Below, piece by piece: positions 8,283-17,900 of a stretch of 64,000 nt of DNA (the stretch's first letter is position 1; every line of letters begins with the position of its first letter). The translations under genes were made by a program, and so were the position numbers. The stretch covers positions 1 through 64,000 of the forward strand of contig UQZX01000002.1 in NCBI GenBank assembly GCA_900545525.1, in the 5' to 3' direction. The notes under the pieces are model-generated. The model saw only the letters and a list, made by a program, of their open reading frames with translations, was not told the origin of the DNA and searched no databases. This DNA is from an uncultured Prevotella sp. (GTDB taxonomy: Bacteria > Bacteroidota > Bacteroidia > Bacteroidales > Bacteroidaceae).

Positions 8283-9551
8283 ATGAAAGTATTAATGTTT
8301 GGATGGGAGTATCCTCCTCACGTATTTGGTGGACTCGCCACAGCTAACTTTGGTATAACGGAAGGACTGCATGCGCAGGGCGACATGGAGATTACGCTGT
8401 GTCTGCCGAAGCCATGGGGCGATGAAGACAGGACGGCGGCAAACATAATTGCAATGAATGCGGTTCCTGTTGCATGGCGCGATGTAGATTATGAATATGT
8501 GAAGAACCGTGTGGGCAACGTCATGGATCCGGAGCTTTATTACAAGTTGCGCGACCATATATATGCCGACTTCAACTATATGCACCTTAACGACCTCGGC
8601 GGCATAGACTTTGCAGGAGGATATCCTTCAAACCTGCATGAGGAGATAAACAACTACTCCATAATTACAGGAGTGGTGGCACGCCAGCAGGAGTTCGACA
8701 TCATCCATGCGCACGACTGGCTTACATATCCCGCAGGCATACACGCAAAGCGCGTGAGCGGAAAGCCTCTGTGCATACATGTACATGCCACCGACTTCGA
8801 CCGCAGCCGCGGAAAAGTTAATCCTACGGTATATTCTATCGAGAAAGACGGTATGGACAATGCCGACTGCATAATGTGTGTAAGCGAACTGACGCGTCAG
8901 ACGGTCATCAACCAGTATCATCAGGACCCGCGCAAGTGTTTCACCGTGCACAATGCCGTATATCCGCTGCGTCAGGAATTGCAGGACATACCGCGTCCCG
9001 ACCATACGGACAAGGAGAAGGTGGTTACCTTCCTCGGGCGTCTTACAATGCAGAAGGGTCCAGAATATTTTGTCGAGGCGGCAAACATGGTGCTCCACCG
9101 TACACGTAACGTGCGCTTCTGCATGGCAGGAAGCGGCGACATGATGGACGCCATGATTTATCTGGCTGCAGAGAGAGGCATTGCCGACCGTTTCCACTTC
9201 CCCGGATTTATGCGCGGCAAGCAGGTTTACGAGTGTCTTAAAGACTCGGATGTCTATGTGATGCCTTCTGTCAGCGAGCCGTTCGGCATATCGCCGCTTG
9301 AGGCAATGCAGTGCGGAACGCCAACCATCATATCCAAGCAGAGCGGATGTGCCGAGATTTTGGACAACTGTATCAAGGTGGACTATTGGGATATACACGC
9401 CCTTGCCGACGCCATATATTCAATCTGCCACAACGAGAGCCTGTTTAAATATTTACAGGAAGAGGGCAAGCGAGAGGTAGACCAGATTACATGGGAGAAA
9501 GTGGGACTGTGGATACGCGAGCTTTATGAGCGCACGCTCGGCATGAGATAA
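8283..9551 (+). CDS. glycogen synthase-like glycosyltransferase (GT-B fold)
   Basis: A 422-residue retaining GT-B glycosyltransferase. The start MKVLMFGWEYPPHVFGGLA carries the sugar-nucleotide-loop pattern (PPxxxGGL). The C-terminal half has the classic SEPFGISPLEAMQCGTP donor-site motif, with the E-x7-E arrangement. In Bacteroidota, genes of this type sit between the debranching enzyme and a GH57 protein and are annotated as glycogen synthase or alpha-glucan synthase. It is co-transcribed with the upstream gene and separated from the GH57 gene by a 9-bp-period repeat. Whether the donor is UDP- or ADP-glucose cannot be told. Confidence 0.9.
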   Translation: MKVLMFGWEYPPHVFGGLATANFGITEGLHAQGDMEITLCLPKPWGDEDRTAANIIAMNAVPVAWRDVDYEYVKNRVGNVMDPELYYKLRDHIYADFNYMHLNDLGGIDFAGGYPSNLHEEINNYSIITGVVARQQEFDIIHAHDWLTYPAGIHAKRVSGKPLCIHVHATDFDRSRGKVNPTVYSIEKDGMDNADCIMCVSELTRQTVINQYHQDPRKCFTVHNAVYPLRQELQDIPRPDHTDKEKVVTFLGRLTMQKGPEYFVEAANMVLHRTRNVRFCMAGSGDMMDAMIYLAAERGIADRFHFPGFMRGKQVYECLKDSDVYVMPSVSEPFGISPLEAMQCGTPTIISKQSGCAEILDNCIKVDYWDIHALADAIYSICHNESLFKYLQEEGKREVDQITWEKVGLWIRELYERTLGMR

Positions 9552-9614
9552 GCCTGATTTGCCAATCAGTCCAATAAGCCCAATGAGTCTGATTAGCCGA
9601 AAAAGTCTAATAAA
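9552..9614. repeat. 9-bp-period degenerate array (copy 1)
   Basis: Seven consecutive 9-mers from GCCTGATTT to TCTAATAAA, each a variant of NCCNATNAG. It lies between the glycosyltransferase and GH57 genes, inside an apparent operon. Six other loci in the window carry the same period. Confidence 0.75.
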
Positions 9615-9632
9615 ACAAAAAACAAAACAACA

Positions 9633-11048
9633 ATGAAAACAATATGCTTATACTTTGAGATACACCAGATAATACATCTCAAGAGATACCGTTTCTTCGA
9701 TATAGGTACGGACCACTATTATTATGACGATTTTGAAAACGAGCGCAGCATAAGCGACATTGCCGAGCGTTCGTATATGCCGGCTCTCAATGCCTTTCAG
9801 GAGATGATAAAGGAGCACGGCAAGTATTTCAAGCTTGCCTTCTCGCTCTCGGGTGTGGGAATAGAGCAGCTGGAGATGCACGCGCCGCAGGTTCTCGCAA
9901 AGTTGCAGGAGCTTAACGAGACGGGATGTGTGGAGTTCCTTGCAGAACCTTATTCTCACGGACTGTCTGCCCTCGCAAATGAGGAGACCTTTGCTGCCGA
10001 CGTCAAGAAGCAGGCAAAGAAGATGGAGGAATATTTCGGAAAGAAGCCTACCGTATTGCGCAACTCTTCCCTTATCTACAGCGATGACATAGGCGCACAG
10101 GCTGCAGCGATGGGCTTTAAGGGCATGCTGACAGAAGGCGCAAAGCACGCTTTGGGCTGGAAGTCTCCGCATTATGTATACAATTGTGCCATGGCTCCTA
10201 ACCTCAAGCTGTTGCTGCGTGACGTTGATTTGAGCGATGACATAAGCCTGCGCTTCAACAACAGCGACTGGGACGGGTATCCGCTCTTTGCCGATACATA
10301 CATCAACCGCATTGCCTCCATGCCGGATGAAGAGCAGGTGATAAACATTTTCATGGAACTTTCTGCCCTCGGCATAGCACAGCCCCTGTCGTCCAACATC
10401 CTTGAGTTTATAAAGGCTCTGCCTGCATGTGCAAAACAGCGCGGCATAACATTCTCAACACCAACGGAGATATGTATGAAGATGAACAGCGTCGGCTCTC
10501 TCGACGTGCCCGACACACTGTCGTGGGTAGACGAGGAGCGCGATGTGAGCTGCTGGCTCGGCAATCCGATGCAGCGCGAGGCTTTCAACAAGCTCTACAG
10601 CGTTGCCGACCGTCTGCGCATAGCCAACGATCCGCGCATAAATCAGGACTGGGATTACTTGCAGGCAAGCAACAACTTCCGTTTTATGACGACAAAGCCT
10701 TCGAATGTGGGTCTTGACCGCGGTATATATACATCGCCTTTCGATGCCTTTACAAACTATATGAACATTCTCGGCGACTTCATAAACCGCGTCAACAGCC
10801 TTTATCCGGAGGAAATAGACAATGAGGAACTGAATTCACTGCTCACCACCATAAAGAACCAGGGTGATGAGATAGAGATGAAGGACAAGGAGATAGACCG
10901 CCTCAAGGCTAAGGTGGCAAAGATGCAGGAGGGAGAGAAGCCAGTGGAGGAGGCTCCCAAGACAAAGAAGACAGCAAAGAAGCCTGCTGCAAAGAAATCT
11001 GCGACAGCAAAGGCTGCAAAGAAACCAGCGGCTGCAAAGAAAGACTGA
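9633..11048 (+). CDS. GH57 family alpha-amylase-like protein with basic C-terminal tail
   Basis: A 471-residue protein of the GH57 alpha-amylase family, beginning MKTICLYFEIHQIIHLKRYRF (the region-I His motif). Conserved blocks include GCVEFLAEPYSHGLSAL and PTVLRNSSLIYSDDIG. No signal peptide is visible, so it should act on cytosolic alpha-glucan. After the catalytic part, residues about 400-440 form a charged coiled-coil-like segment, and residues about 443-471 are a Lys/Ala/Pro tail (repeats of AAKKPA) resembling histone H1-type tails. The tail is unusual for GH57 and could bind nucleic acid, polyphosphate or a partner, but that is inference. It is the last gene of the operon before a strong terminator. 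Confidence 0.88.
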   Translation: MKTICLYFEIHQIIHLKRYRFFDIGTDHYYYDDFENERSISDIAERSYMPALNAFQEMIKEHGKYFKLAFSLSGVGIEQLEMHAPQVLAKLQELNETGCVEFLAEPYSHGLSALANEETFAADVKKQAKKMEEYFGKKPTVLRNSSLIYSDDIGAQAAAMGFKGMLTEGAKHALGWKSPHYVYNCAMAPNLKLLLRDVDLSDDISLRFNNSDWDGYPLFADTYINRIASMPDEEQVINIFMELSALGIAQPLSSNILEFIKALPACAKQRGITFSTPTEICMKMNSVGSLDVPDTLSWVDEERDVSCWLGNPMQREAFNKLYSVADRLRIANDPRINQDWDYLQASNNFRFMTTKPSNVGLDRGIYTSPFDAFTNYMNILGDFINRVNSLYPEEIDNEELNSLLTTIKNQGDEIEMKDKEIDRLKAKVAKMQEGEKPVEEAPKTKKTAKKPAAKKSATAKAAKKPAAAKKD

Positions 11049-11062
11049 AGTCTTATTTATAT

Positions 11063-11110
11063 ATCAGAAACGGGTGGCTCAGATTTTTGAGCCGCCCGTT
11101 TCTGATTTCG
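11063..11110 (+). terminator. terminator of the alpha-glucan operon
   Basis: A 19-bp stem (11063-11081 with 11088-11106, one T:G wobble) around the loop GATTTT, 14 bases after the GH57 stop. The T-tract is short, but the stem is very stable. Confidence 0.85.
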
Positions 11111-12055
11111 TACGGATATGCTTTTAGACCATGCTTTCCCGATAATAAAGCTATGCTCCCGTGATAACAAAACTATGCTTTACCACATCTAAAGTTATGT
11201 TTTACCACATCTAAAGCATAGCTTTATCACATTTACATGTTGCCTTTCCCGTAAAAGAAATAAATGTGGCTCATCTGAAATTTGGAGTTACACTCCACTA
11301 TTACTGTCTGCGGGCTGAAAGCCCAATGAGCGCATAGCCCTGGGGCAACGCTCAGGGAACAGTTGTCGTATTAAGGTTGCGCCCTGAAAGGGCAAAAGCT
11401 TCTTTTCTGTAAGGTTCTGAGAGCATTCAGTGTATTTGCTTATCAATGCACGCCATACTTGTTTTTAACGCTTTTGCCCTTCCTGGGCGCAGCTTCATCT
11501 ATGATTTTATTCCCATGGCGTTGCCATGGGCTGTGTGCTCATTGGGCTTTCAGCCCGTAAAATAACGAGTTCGATGAATATTACAAACCACCCCCTGCCC
11601 CTCTTTGGGAAAAGAAGGTGACGCGTAGGAATGGAGTAAGGAGTAAAGTGTTAGGAAGTTAAAGAAGTTATGGGAAGTTATATGAAGTTAAAGGACAAAT
11701 GTCTGTATACAATGCCTGTACCTGCGTCCCCTCCTTTTCCAAAGGAGGGGCAGGGGTGGTTTGTAATACAACAAGGAAGATAAATTCATCAAGCTCACGT
11801 TAAAATGGGATACAAAATTTTACATCACTCCGAATTTCGGATAAACCATAAAGGTGTCTTTGGCGTAATCAGCAATTATTATTCAGTCCGTTCATACTTC
11901 GTGATTTTATAATTTCCAGTATGTATCCTTTTATAGTTTAACAAAAAGCAATGCTTTTCTTTTAAATTGAAATTCAAAATGCCGATATATCACGCTTATA
12001 TGTGTAATAAATATAATTTCAGGCAGTTATGTAACGATAATTTAATGTTAATATG
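11111..12055. repeat. gene-free composite of dispersed repeats
   Basis: No gene is evident. Visible parts: (1) 11125-11245, repeats of AAAGCTATGCT/TTACCACATCTAAAG type; (2) 11311-11557, an element bounded by 20-bp perfect inverted arms (CGGGCTGAAAGCCCAATGAG at 11311-11330, its complement at 11538-11557) with an inner pair GCGCCCTGAAAGGGC/GCCCTTCCTGGGCGC; (3) 11581-11603 and 11745-11766, near-perfect inverted repeats containing ACAAACCACCCC, with GAAGTTAAAGGACAAATGTCT between them; (4) about 11822-11850, CACTCCGAATTTCGGATAA, also found near 22620 and 43367. Confidence 0.75.
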
Positions 12056-12087
12056 ATTGTTTTTATCGGATTAATTATATAATTTTG
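12056..12087 (+). promoter_or_regulatory. promoter of the 12130 secreted-protein gene
   Basis: ATTG (12056-12059), 20 bases, then TAATTTTG (12080-12087). It is 42 bases upstream of the start codon. Confidence 0.6.
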
Positions 12088-12129
12088 CAACAGAGTTATT
12101 TTGAATTATTAATTTAAAACTTTATTATT

Positions 12130-13089
12130 ATGAACAAAATTTTACGTTTATCATTGCTTAGTTTTTTAATGGTGTTCTGTGGAAGTGCATTTGCACAGAC
12201 GATTATCAATTTTGATAATGACTATAAAACATTGTTCCCTACATTAAAAGGAACATCGTCTAATACAGACAAATCAGGTGACTTCACAGAAACTACAACT
12301 TCGACTCCTGTAAATGGTGTAACGGTTACTGTTTCGGCAAAAACAAGCGGAAGCAATGAAAACCGTATTTGGAGTGGAAGTCCGCGTCTTCGTTTGTACA
12401 GCGGAACTCTGACCGTTAAATCAGACAAGACAATTAAGGCAATTGAATTCTCATGTGCAACAACTCCGAAGTTTAATCTTAGTACAACAACAGGAACTCT
12501 TACAGAACGCAAATGGGAAGGAAGTGCTAATGAGGTTGTCTTCACTTGTGGAGGCAATACTCAGATAAAATCTATAACGGTTCTTGTTGAAGGTGAGGAA
12601 ATTCCTGATATTTCAAACACTCCGGAAACAGCTTATACTGTAGCAAAGGCTAATGAGCTTATTGCCGCAGGCATAGGTCTGGATGCAGAGGTTTATGTAA
12701 AGGGTACAATATCTGAAATAAAAAGTGTAGATACGGGACAATATGGAAATGCTGAGTATGCTATTTCTGATGATGGAACAACAACCGGACAGCTTGTTGT
12801 ATACCGTGGCTATTATCTTAATAAAGAGCATTTTACTTCTAAGGATCAGATAAAAGTTAGTGATGTTGTTATTGTTTGCGGAAAGCTTGTAAATTTCAAT
12901 GGAACTTATGAGTTTACTACAGGAAATTATATCTATTCTTTGAATGGTACGGCATCAGGCATCAGCAATCCTACAGTTAACGTCCTCAACGAGAATGCTC
13001 CGATCTACAACCTCGCAGGTCAGCGCGTAAGCAAGGATACGAAGGGTATTCTTATTCAGAACGGCAGAAAGTTCATCAATAACAAATAA
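12130..13089 (+). CDS. secreted beta-sandwich/OB-fold protein with Prevotella-type C-terminal tail
   Basis: A 319-residue protein with a clear signal peptide (1-22, cleaved after GSAFA). Residues about 23-155 look like a beta-sandwich. Residues about 162-278 resemble the extracellular OB-fold domain (DUF6359-like) common in Bacteroidota surface proteins (YVKGTISEIKSVDTGQYGNAEYAISDD). The last about 33 residues (NENAPIYNLAGQRVSKDTKG and onward) are a tail shared with three other proteins here. It resembles a short form of the type IX secretion C-terminal region, but a sorting role is not shown. No catalytic motif is seen; binding or adhesion is the likeliest role. AT-rich, with its own promoter and terminator. 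Confidence 0.75.
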   Translation: MNKILRLSLLSFLMVFCGSAFAQTIINFDNDYKTLFPTLKGTSSNTDKSGDFTETTTSTPVNGVTVTVSAKTSGSNENRIWSGSPRLRLYSGTLTVKSDKTIKAIEFSCATTPKFNLSTTTGTLTERKWEGSANEVVFTCGGNTQIKSITVLVEGEEIPDISNTPETAYTVAKANELIAAGIGLDAEVYVKGTISEIKSVDTGQYGNAEYAISDDGTTTGQLVVYRGYYLNKEHFTSKDQIKVSDVVIVCGKLVNFNGTYEFTTGNYIYSLNGTASGISNPTVNVLNENAPIYNLAGQRVSKDTKGILIQNGRKFINNK

Positions 13090-13120
13090 TAATTTGTATA
13101 TTCTTTAATCCTTAAATATT

Positions 13121-13153
13121 AAGGAGGATGCCGCAAAGCATCCTCCTTTTTTA
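13121..13153 (+). terminator. terminator after the 12130 gene
   Basis: An 11-bp perfect stem (13121-13131 AAGGAGGATGC, 13138-13148 GCATCCTCCTT) around CGCAAA, running into a T-tract. Confidence 0.9.
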
Positions 13154-13640
13154 TTGACAAAGGTTCCGTTACCTTGTAATTAAGACAGTATTACTTTCCA
13201 ATAAAGCATCGGTTGCATGGTATTTAATATGATATTACCATGTAACCGATGCTATATTACTGTGTAGTTAATATCATATTGCTGTGTAACGGATACTTTA
13301 TTGCCAAGTAAGTAATATCGGAAAGCCGGTCAGCGCAGTTCTTGCTGTTAAATTGTGAATGAAGACACAAGCAGCGCCGCATGTCATAATAATATCCCGG
13401 TGAGTCATAAAAATAGCCGTGATGAATATTAAAATAAAGGGTATGGATTATTATAAACTAAAACATCAGCCGTGCTTTTTATCCGTTACACCGCTATGAA
13501 AGATGCCTTATTGCCGTGTTTTCATGCAATATTTATAGACGTTACTTACAATCTGAAAGTATAGTGTGTGCAGGCATGTAATATAACAAGAAAGATAAAT
13601 TCGTCGTTGAACCCACGTTGTTTAATTTCTATACTTGCAA
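13154..13640. repeat. gene-free spacer with a long imperfect hairpin
   Basis: No gene is visible. An 18-bp inverted repeat (AGCATCGGTTGCATGGTA at 13205-13222, complement at 13236-13253 with one G:T) is followed by partial echoes of the same words (GTGTAACGGATAC, TTTATTGCC) up to about 13310. The words GTTACACCGCTATG and TTGCCGTGTT near 13485-13520 belong to the same vocabulary. Confidence 0.6.
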
Positions 13641-13672
13641 CTTGTACATTATATATTTTATTGTTATATTTG
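13641..13672 (+). promoter_or_regulatory. promoter of the Rpn-type gene
   Basis: CTTG (13641-13644), 20 bases, then TATATTTG (13665-13672), 24 bases before the start codon at 13696. Confidence 0.65.
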
Positions 13673-13695
13673 CAAATGACAATAAATCAGACTAT

Positions 13696-14640
13696 ATGAC
13701 CGAATATAACAAATACATCCGTTTCGACTGGGCTGCCAAACGCATGTTGCGCGACAAGGCGAACTTCGGCGTGCTTGAAGGACTTATTACAGTGCTCCTC
13801 AACGAAAAGGTGAAGATTGTGGAAATACTCGAAAGCGAGGGAAACCAGAATGACGAGTACGACAAGTTCAACCGTGTCGACATAAAGGCGAAGAACAGCA
13901 AGGACGAGATAATAATCGTAGAGATACAGCTCACACGCGAGCTGTATTATCTGGAACGTATATTATACGGTGTGGCAAAGGCAATAACCGAGCACATCAC
14001 CCTTGGCGACAAGTATGACAAGGTAAAGAAAGTATATTCCATAAGCATATTGTACTTTGACCTCGGGCAGGGTTCTGACTATCTTTACCATGGGCAAGTT
14101 GTGTTTACCGGTGTGCATACCAAGGACACTCTGCGCATAAGCAGCAAAGACAACGACATAATACAGATGAAAGCCCCGGAAGGCATCTTCCCCGAATATT
14201 TCATCATACGTGTGAACGAATTTAATCAGATTGCCACCACTCCTTTGGAAGAGTGGGTCGAGTATCTTAAATCCGGCAAGATAGATGAAAACACCAAGGC
14301 GCCGGGACTGGGAGAAGCCCGTAAAAAGCTTCAATATCTTGCGATGAACAAGAGCGAGCGCGTGGCATACGACAAACATATAGATGCCATAATGGTGCAA
14401 AATGACGTGTTGGATACTGCTAAAATGGAAGGTCGTGCGGAAGGTCGTGCGGAAGGACGTGCAGAAGGACGTGCGGAAGGTCGTGCAGAAGGAATAGCCG
14501 AGGGTCGCGCCGAAGGGCGTGCCGAAGGTATACTGGAAGAGAAGAAGGCTACAGCTCTCAAGATGAAAGAAATGGGAATTCCTGTCGGAACGATATGCCA
14601 GATAACAGGGCTGCCGGAAGATGAGGTTAATAAATTGTGA
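13696..14640 (+). CDS. Rpn family / PD-(D/E)XK nuclease transposase-like protein with EGRA repeats
   Basis: A 314-residue protein of the recombination-promoting nuclease family (PF12784-like PD-(D/E)XK transposase). The N-terminal FDWAAKRMLRDKANFGVLEGL block is characteristic. The nuclease core shows Asp62 (NRVDIKA) and Glu76-x-Gln78 (VEIQL). Residues about 245-280 are nine tandem 4-residue units (mostly EGRA), followed by a helix-turn-helix-like tail (PVGTICQITGLPEDEV). Family members cut DNA and raise recombination; many are scattered in Bacteroidota genomes. Start at 13696, since 13618-13695 overlaps the promoter. No transposon ends are seen. Confidence 0.88.
   Translation: MTEYNKYIRFDWAAKRMLRDKANFGVLEGLITVLLNEKVKIVEILESEGNQNDEYDKFNRVDIKAKNSKDEIIIVEIQLTRELYYLERILYGVAKAITEHITLGDKYDKVKKVYSISILYFDLGQGSDYLYHGQVVFTGVHTKDTLRISSKDNDIIQMKAPEGIFPEYFIIRVNEFNQIATTPLEEWVEYLKSGKIDENTKAPGLGEARKKLQYLAMNKSERVAYDKHIDAIMVQNDVLDTAKMEGRAEGRAEGRAEGRAEGRAEGIAEGRAEGRAEGILEEKKATALKMKEMGIPVGTICQITGLPEDEVNKL
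14428..14535 (+). repeat. coding 12-bp tandem repeat (EGRA units)
   Basis: Nine tandem 12-base units based on GAAGGTCGTGCG lie within the nuclease gene. The first units are nearly identical and the later ones diverge (GAAGGAATAGCC, GAAGGTATACTG). In-frame unit changes would alter repeat number without breaking the gene. Confidence 0.9.
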
Positions 14641-14942
14641 CAATAAACGTCAATGCCTTTGCAGCGTTTCATATTCAATTTAATAAAGGGTGTGTTCAGG
14701 TGCATCCTTTATTTTTTGTCATTATGCAAACAGATGAATATTTATATCATATATAAAGGCTGGGCTTATACATGATTTTTTGTTAAAACTAATAGGACAA
14801 ATAGCCATATATCTGTTATACAGATAGTTTAAAACTATTTTTATGTATTGTAAAATGTAAATGTTTTGTATATTTGCCGATAGTAAAATCAGGTGTGATA
14901 TATAGCCGGATAATTTAAATTTCTAATAAACATAAATCTTTT
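14641..14942 (+). promoter_or_regulatory. spacer with the pectinesterase-gene promoter
   Basis: A mostly featureless AT-rich spacer. TATATTTG at 14869-14876 matches the -7 element; ATTG at 14847-14850 is 18 bases upstream, a slightly short spacing. No other structure is seen. Confidence 0.45.
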
Positions 14943-17900
14943 ATGACAAAACAAACTTTATTAAAAACACTGCTCTTCCTCTTTGCAGGATTAATTCCAC
15001 TTGGGGGGGCGGCGCAGCAGACAAAACTTGTTGCGTGGGAATTTGATACAAGTAACAATCAAGTTCCGGACAATCAGATTATCAATGCCACTACCGGTAG
15101 CGGTACGGTCAGTTTCTTTTCAACAGGAAATTACACTGTTGTTCCTGAAGACCGTGCTTACGGATGTGTAAAGTTCACGGCAGGCTCAAACAGCGGTCTT
15201 ACCGATGCAGACTGGACAAATCCTGAAAAACATAACAACTATATTCAGGCTGAGTTCTCCACGACAGGCTATCAGAAACCTGTTGTATCGTTTGCCATGG
15301 CTGCCGATACAGGAACAAAATGGCGTCTTGTATACTCTGCAAACGGTGGTGAGTCGTGGGTGGATGCCGGTGAGTATGAAACCGATCAGCACTGGGGTAC
15401 GGCAAAGACGTTTGATAACATCGCAGTGAATGCCACAAACAAAGAAAAAGTAATATTCCGCATCCTTAATGTTACAAACGGCAACCGTGGCTCATATGAC
15501 AGCCGTTTCAAGTCGTTTGTTGTGATGGCAGAGGAATATAGCCTTCCTTCTTATAATAATGAGCAGGGAACCATAACATGGCCGTTCGACCTCGGTACAG
15601 AAGGACAGACCGGAACATATTCGCCTGCAAATATAGCAGATGCTTTCAAGAACAACTTCATAGAACTGGGCGGTAATCTATCATATAGCGGAACCGGAAA
15701 ACCCAATGACAGTGATATTATCCAGACAAAGATAAAGTCTGCGTCAAAAGAAAGCGGTCCGTCAGATAATAATAAGTTGAATTTCCTTTTCACTACAAAG
15801 ACTGGCATTAAGTTTACACCTACAAAAGTTTCGTTTACAGGCACGCGCTATGGTACCGGAAGCGGAAACATGGACATAAACTGGCTGAACTCGGATGGGA
15901 CAACTATCAGCCTTGCCACAGGTCAGAAGCCTGAGCGTAACAATCAGGGTACAGCGAACCATACTGATTACAGCTACAGCATTAGTTCCGCACCGCAGTC
16001 TGAGGGTATATGTGGCTTGAATATAAATATTTACAATCTTGATCCAAATAAGGAGCTTGGTTTTGCCAATATCGTAATAGAGGGTATCCTTGACGGTCAG
16101 CTTGCAGATGTACGTCAGTGCAAGGTAACAGTTACGGTGTCTCCCGAAGGAGCCGGTACGGCAAAGGTAAGTCCCGTAGGCAACGAATTTGACGAAGGGA
16201 CAGAGATTACATTGTCGCAGACAAAGAACTTCGGATATAAGTTCAAAAACTGGACCGATGCAACAGGCAAGGAACTTTCTACAGAAGAAAGTTTCAAATA
16301 TATACTGAACGATGATGCTGTGATAACGGCAAACTACGAGAAGTTGAACACATACGCCCTTTCTTATAATGTGGCAGGCGGTGCCAACGATTATATGGTG
16401 ACACTCTCGCCGGAACCAAACGTTATAGACGGAAAGAACATGTATGAGGACGGAACAAAGGTTACACTGACGGCAGCGAGCAATCCTATCCTGACATTCA
16501 CAAACTGGAGCACGGGAGAGACAAGCTCTGAGATTGCAGTTACGATGACTGAAGATACAGAGGTAACGGCAAACTATGACGCTGTGGACTTCGTTGCCGC
16601 ATGGGACTTTGAGAAGAGCGGTGGAGACGGTCGTAAAGCCGACTTTTACAGTGCAGACAATGATGTTGCGCAGCTTGTTCTGCGTACAGCCGACGGTGCA
16701 ACATCTGGCTGGCTCGACAAGAGCAATCAGGCAGCCGGAGGATATGAGGGACGTCCGGGTGCGGTGAACTGGCGCACGACAGGTCTTGGCGAATACTACT
16801 GGCAGACACAGCTCAACTGTGCTGCGTTTACCGATATAAATGTAAAGACTGCCATGACATTTAATTATAATGCTTATTCTACATATAATGTTGAGTATTC
16901 TCTTGACGGACAAGAGTGGAAACAAGCTGCAGCAATCACTATTCCCGGTGCAAAGACATGGGTAGATGCAGAATTCACTCTGCCGGCAGAGTGCAACAAC
17001 CAGACAGCTGTATATCTTCGCTGGATAGCAGACAAGACATCCGAGGTGAAGGGAACACAGTCTAATAATGACGGTATCTGTCTTGGAGCAACATGGATAT
17101 TGGGTAAGGCACAGATTGTTGATGACGGTACGGCACCGAAACTCGTCTCTACTGTTCCTGCCGAGGGTAACACCACTGCATCTGCAAACGGAAAGATCGT
17201 GCTTACGTTTGATGAGAAGGTAAAGGTGGCAGACGGTGCTGTTGCAACTCTCGGAACACAGACACTTACACCGTCTGTTTCAGGCAAGACTGTTATCTTC
17301 GAGTATAAGGGTCTTGACTACTCTACAGCCTATACATTCACATTGCCTGCAAACAAGGTTGCCGACCTTACGGACAACTATCTCGCAGACGAGATTGTGA
17401 TTAATTTCACAACAAAGACACGTCCTGCCGTAGAAAAGGCGATGTACGACTTTATCGTGCCCGATGACGGAACGTTCAACGAGGCTATAACGGCAGCCAA
17501 CAGCCGTGCATCGAAAGACAAGCGTTTCTACATTTTCGTGAAAGACGGTAGCTATGAGGCTAAGAACACTAATGGCGGAACTGTTATAGGTTCTGACAAT
17601 AAGACATATCCTTCTGTTACAACCGACCTGACGGCATCTAATGTCTCTATCATCGGTGAGAGCATGAACGGAACGGTTGTTTTTAACAAACCTGTAAATG
17701 CGATAGAGGGTCTTGGCAAGGCAACAAACCTCTGCATACAGAACAATGTTGCAAATACATATATACAGGATCTTACGCTTACGAATACGCTTGGCGACAA
17801 TGGTCGTGCGGTAGTGCTTCAGGACCGTGGTAACAAGACAATATGCAAGACTGTTAACCTTGACGGTTTCCAAGATACTTATTACAGCAATCAGAACGGT

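Noticed and set aside
13696..14640. Insertion sequence
   Set aside because: The protein family is called transposase-like, but no terminal inverted repeats or target duplications bound the gene.
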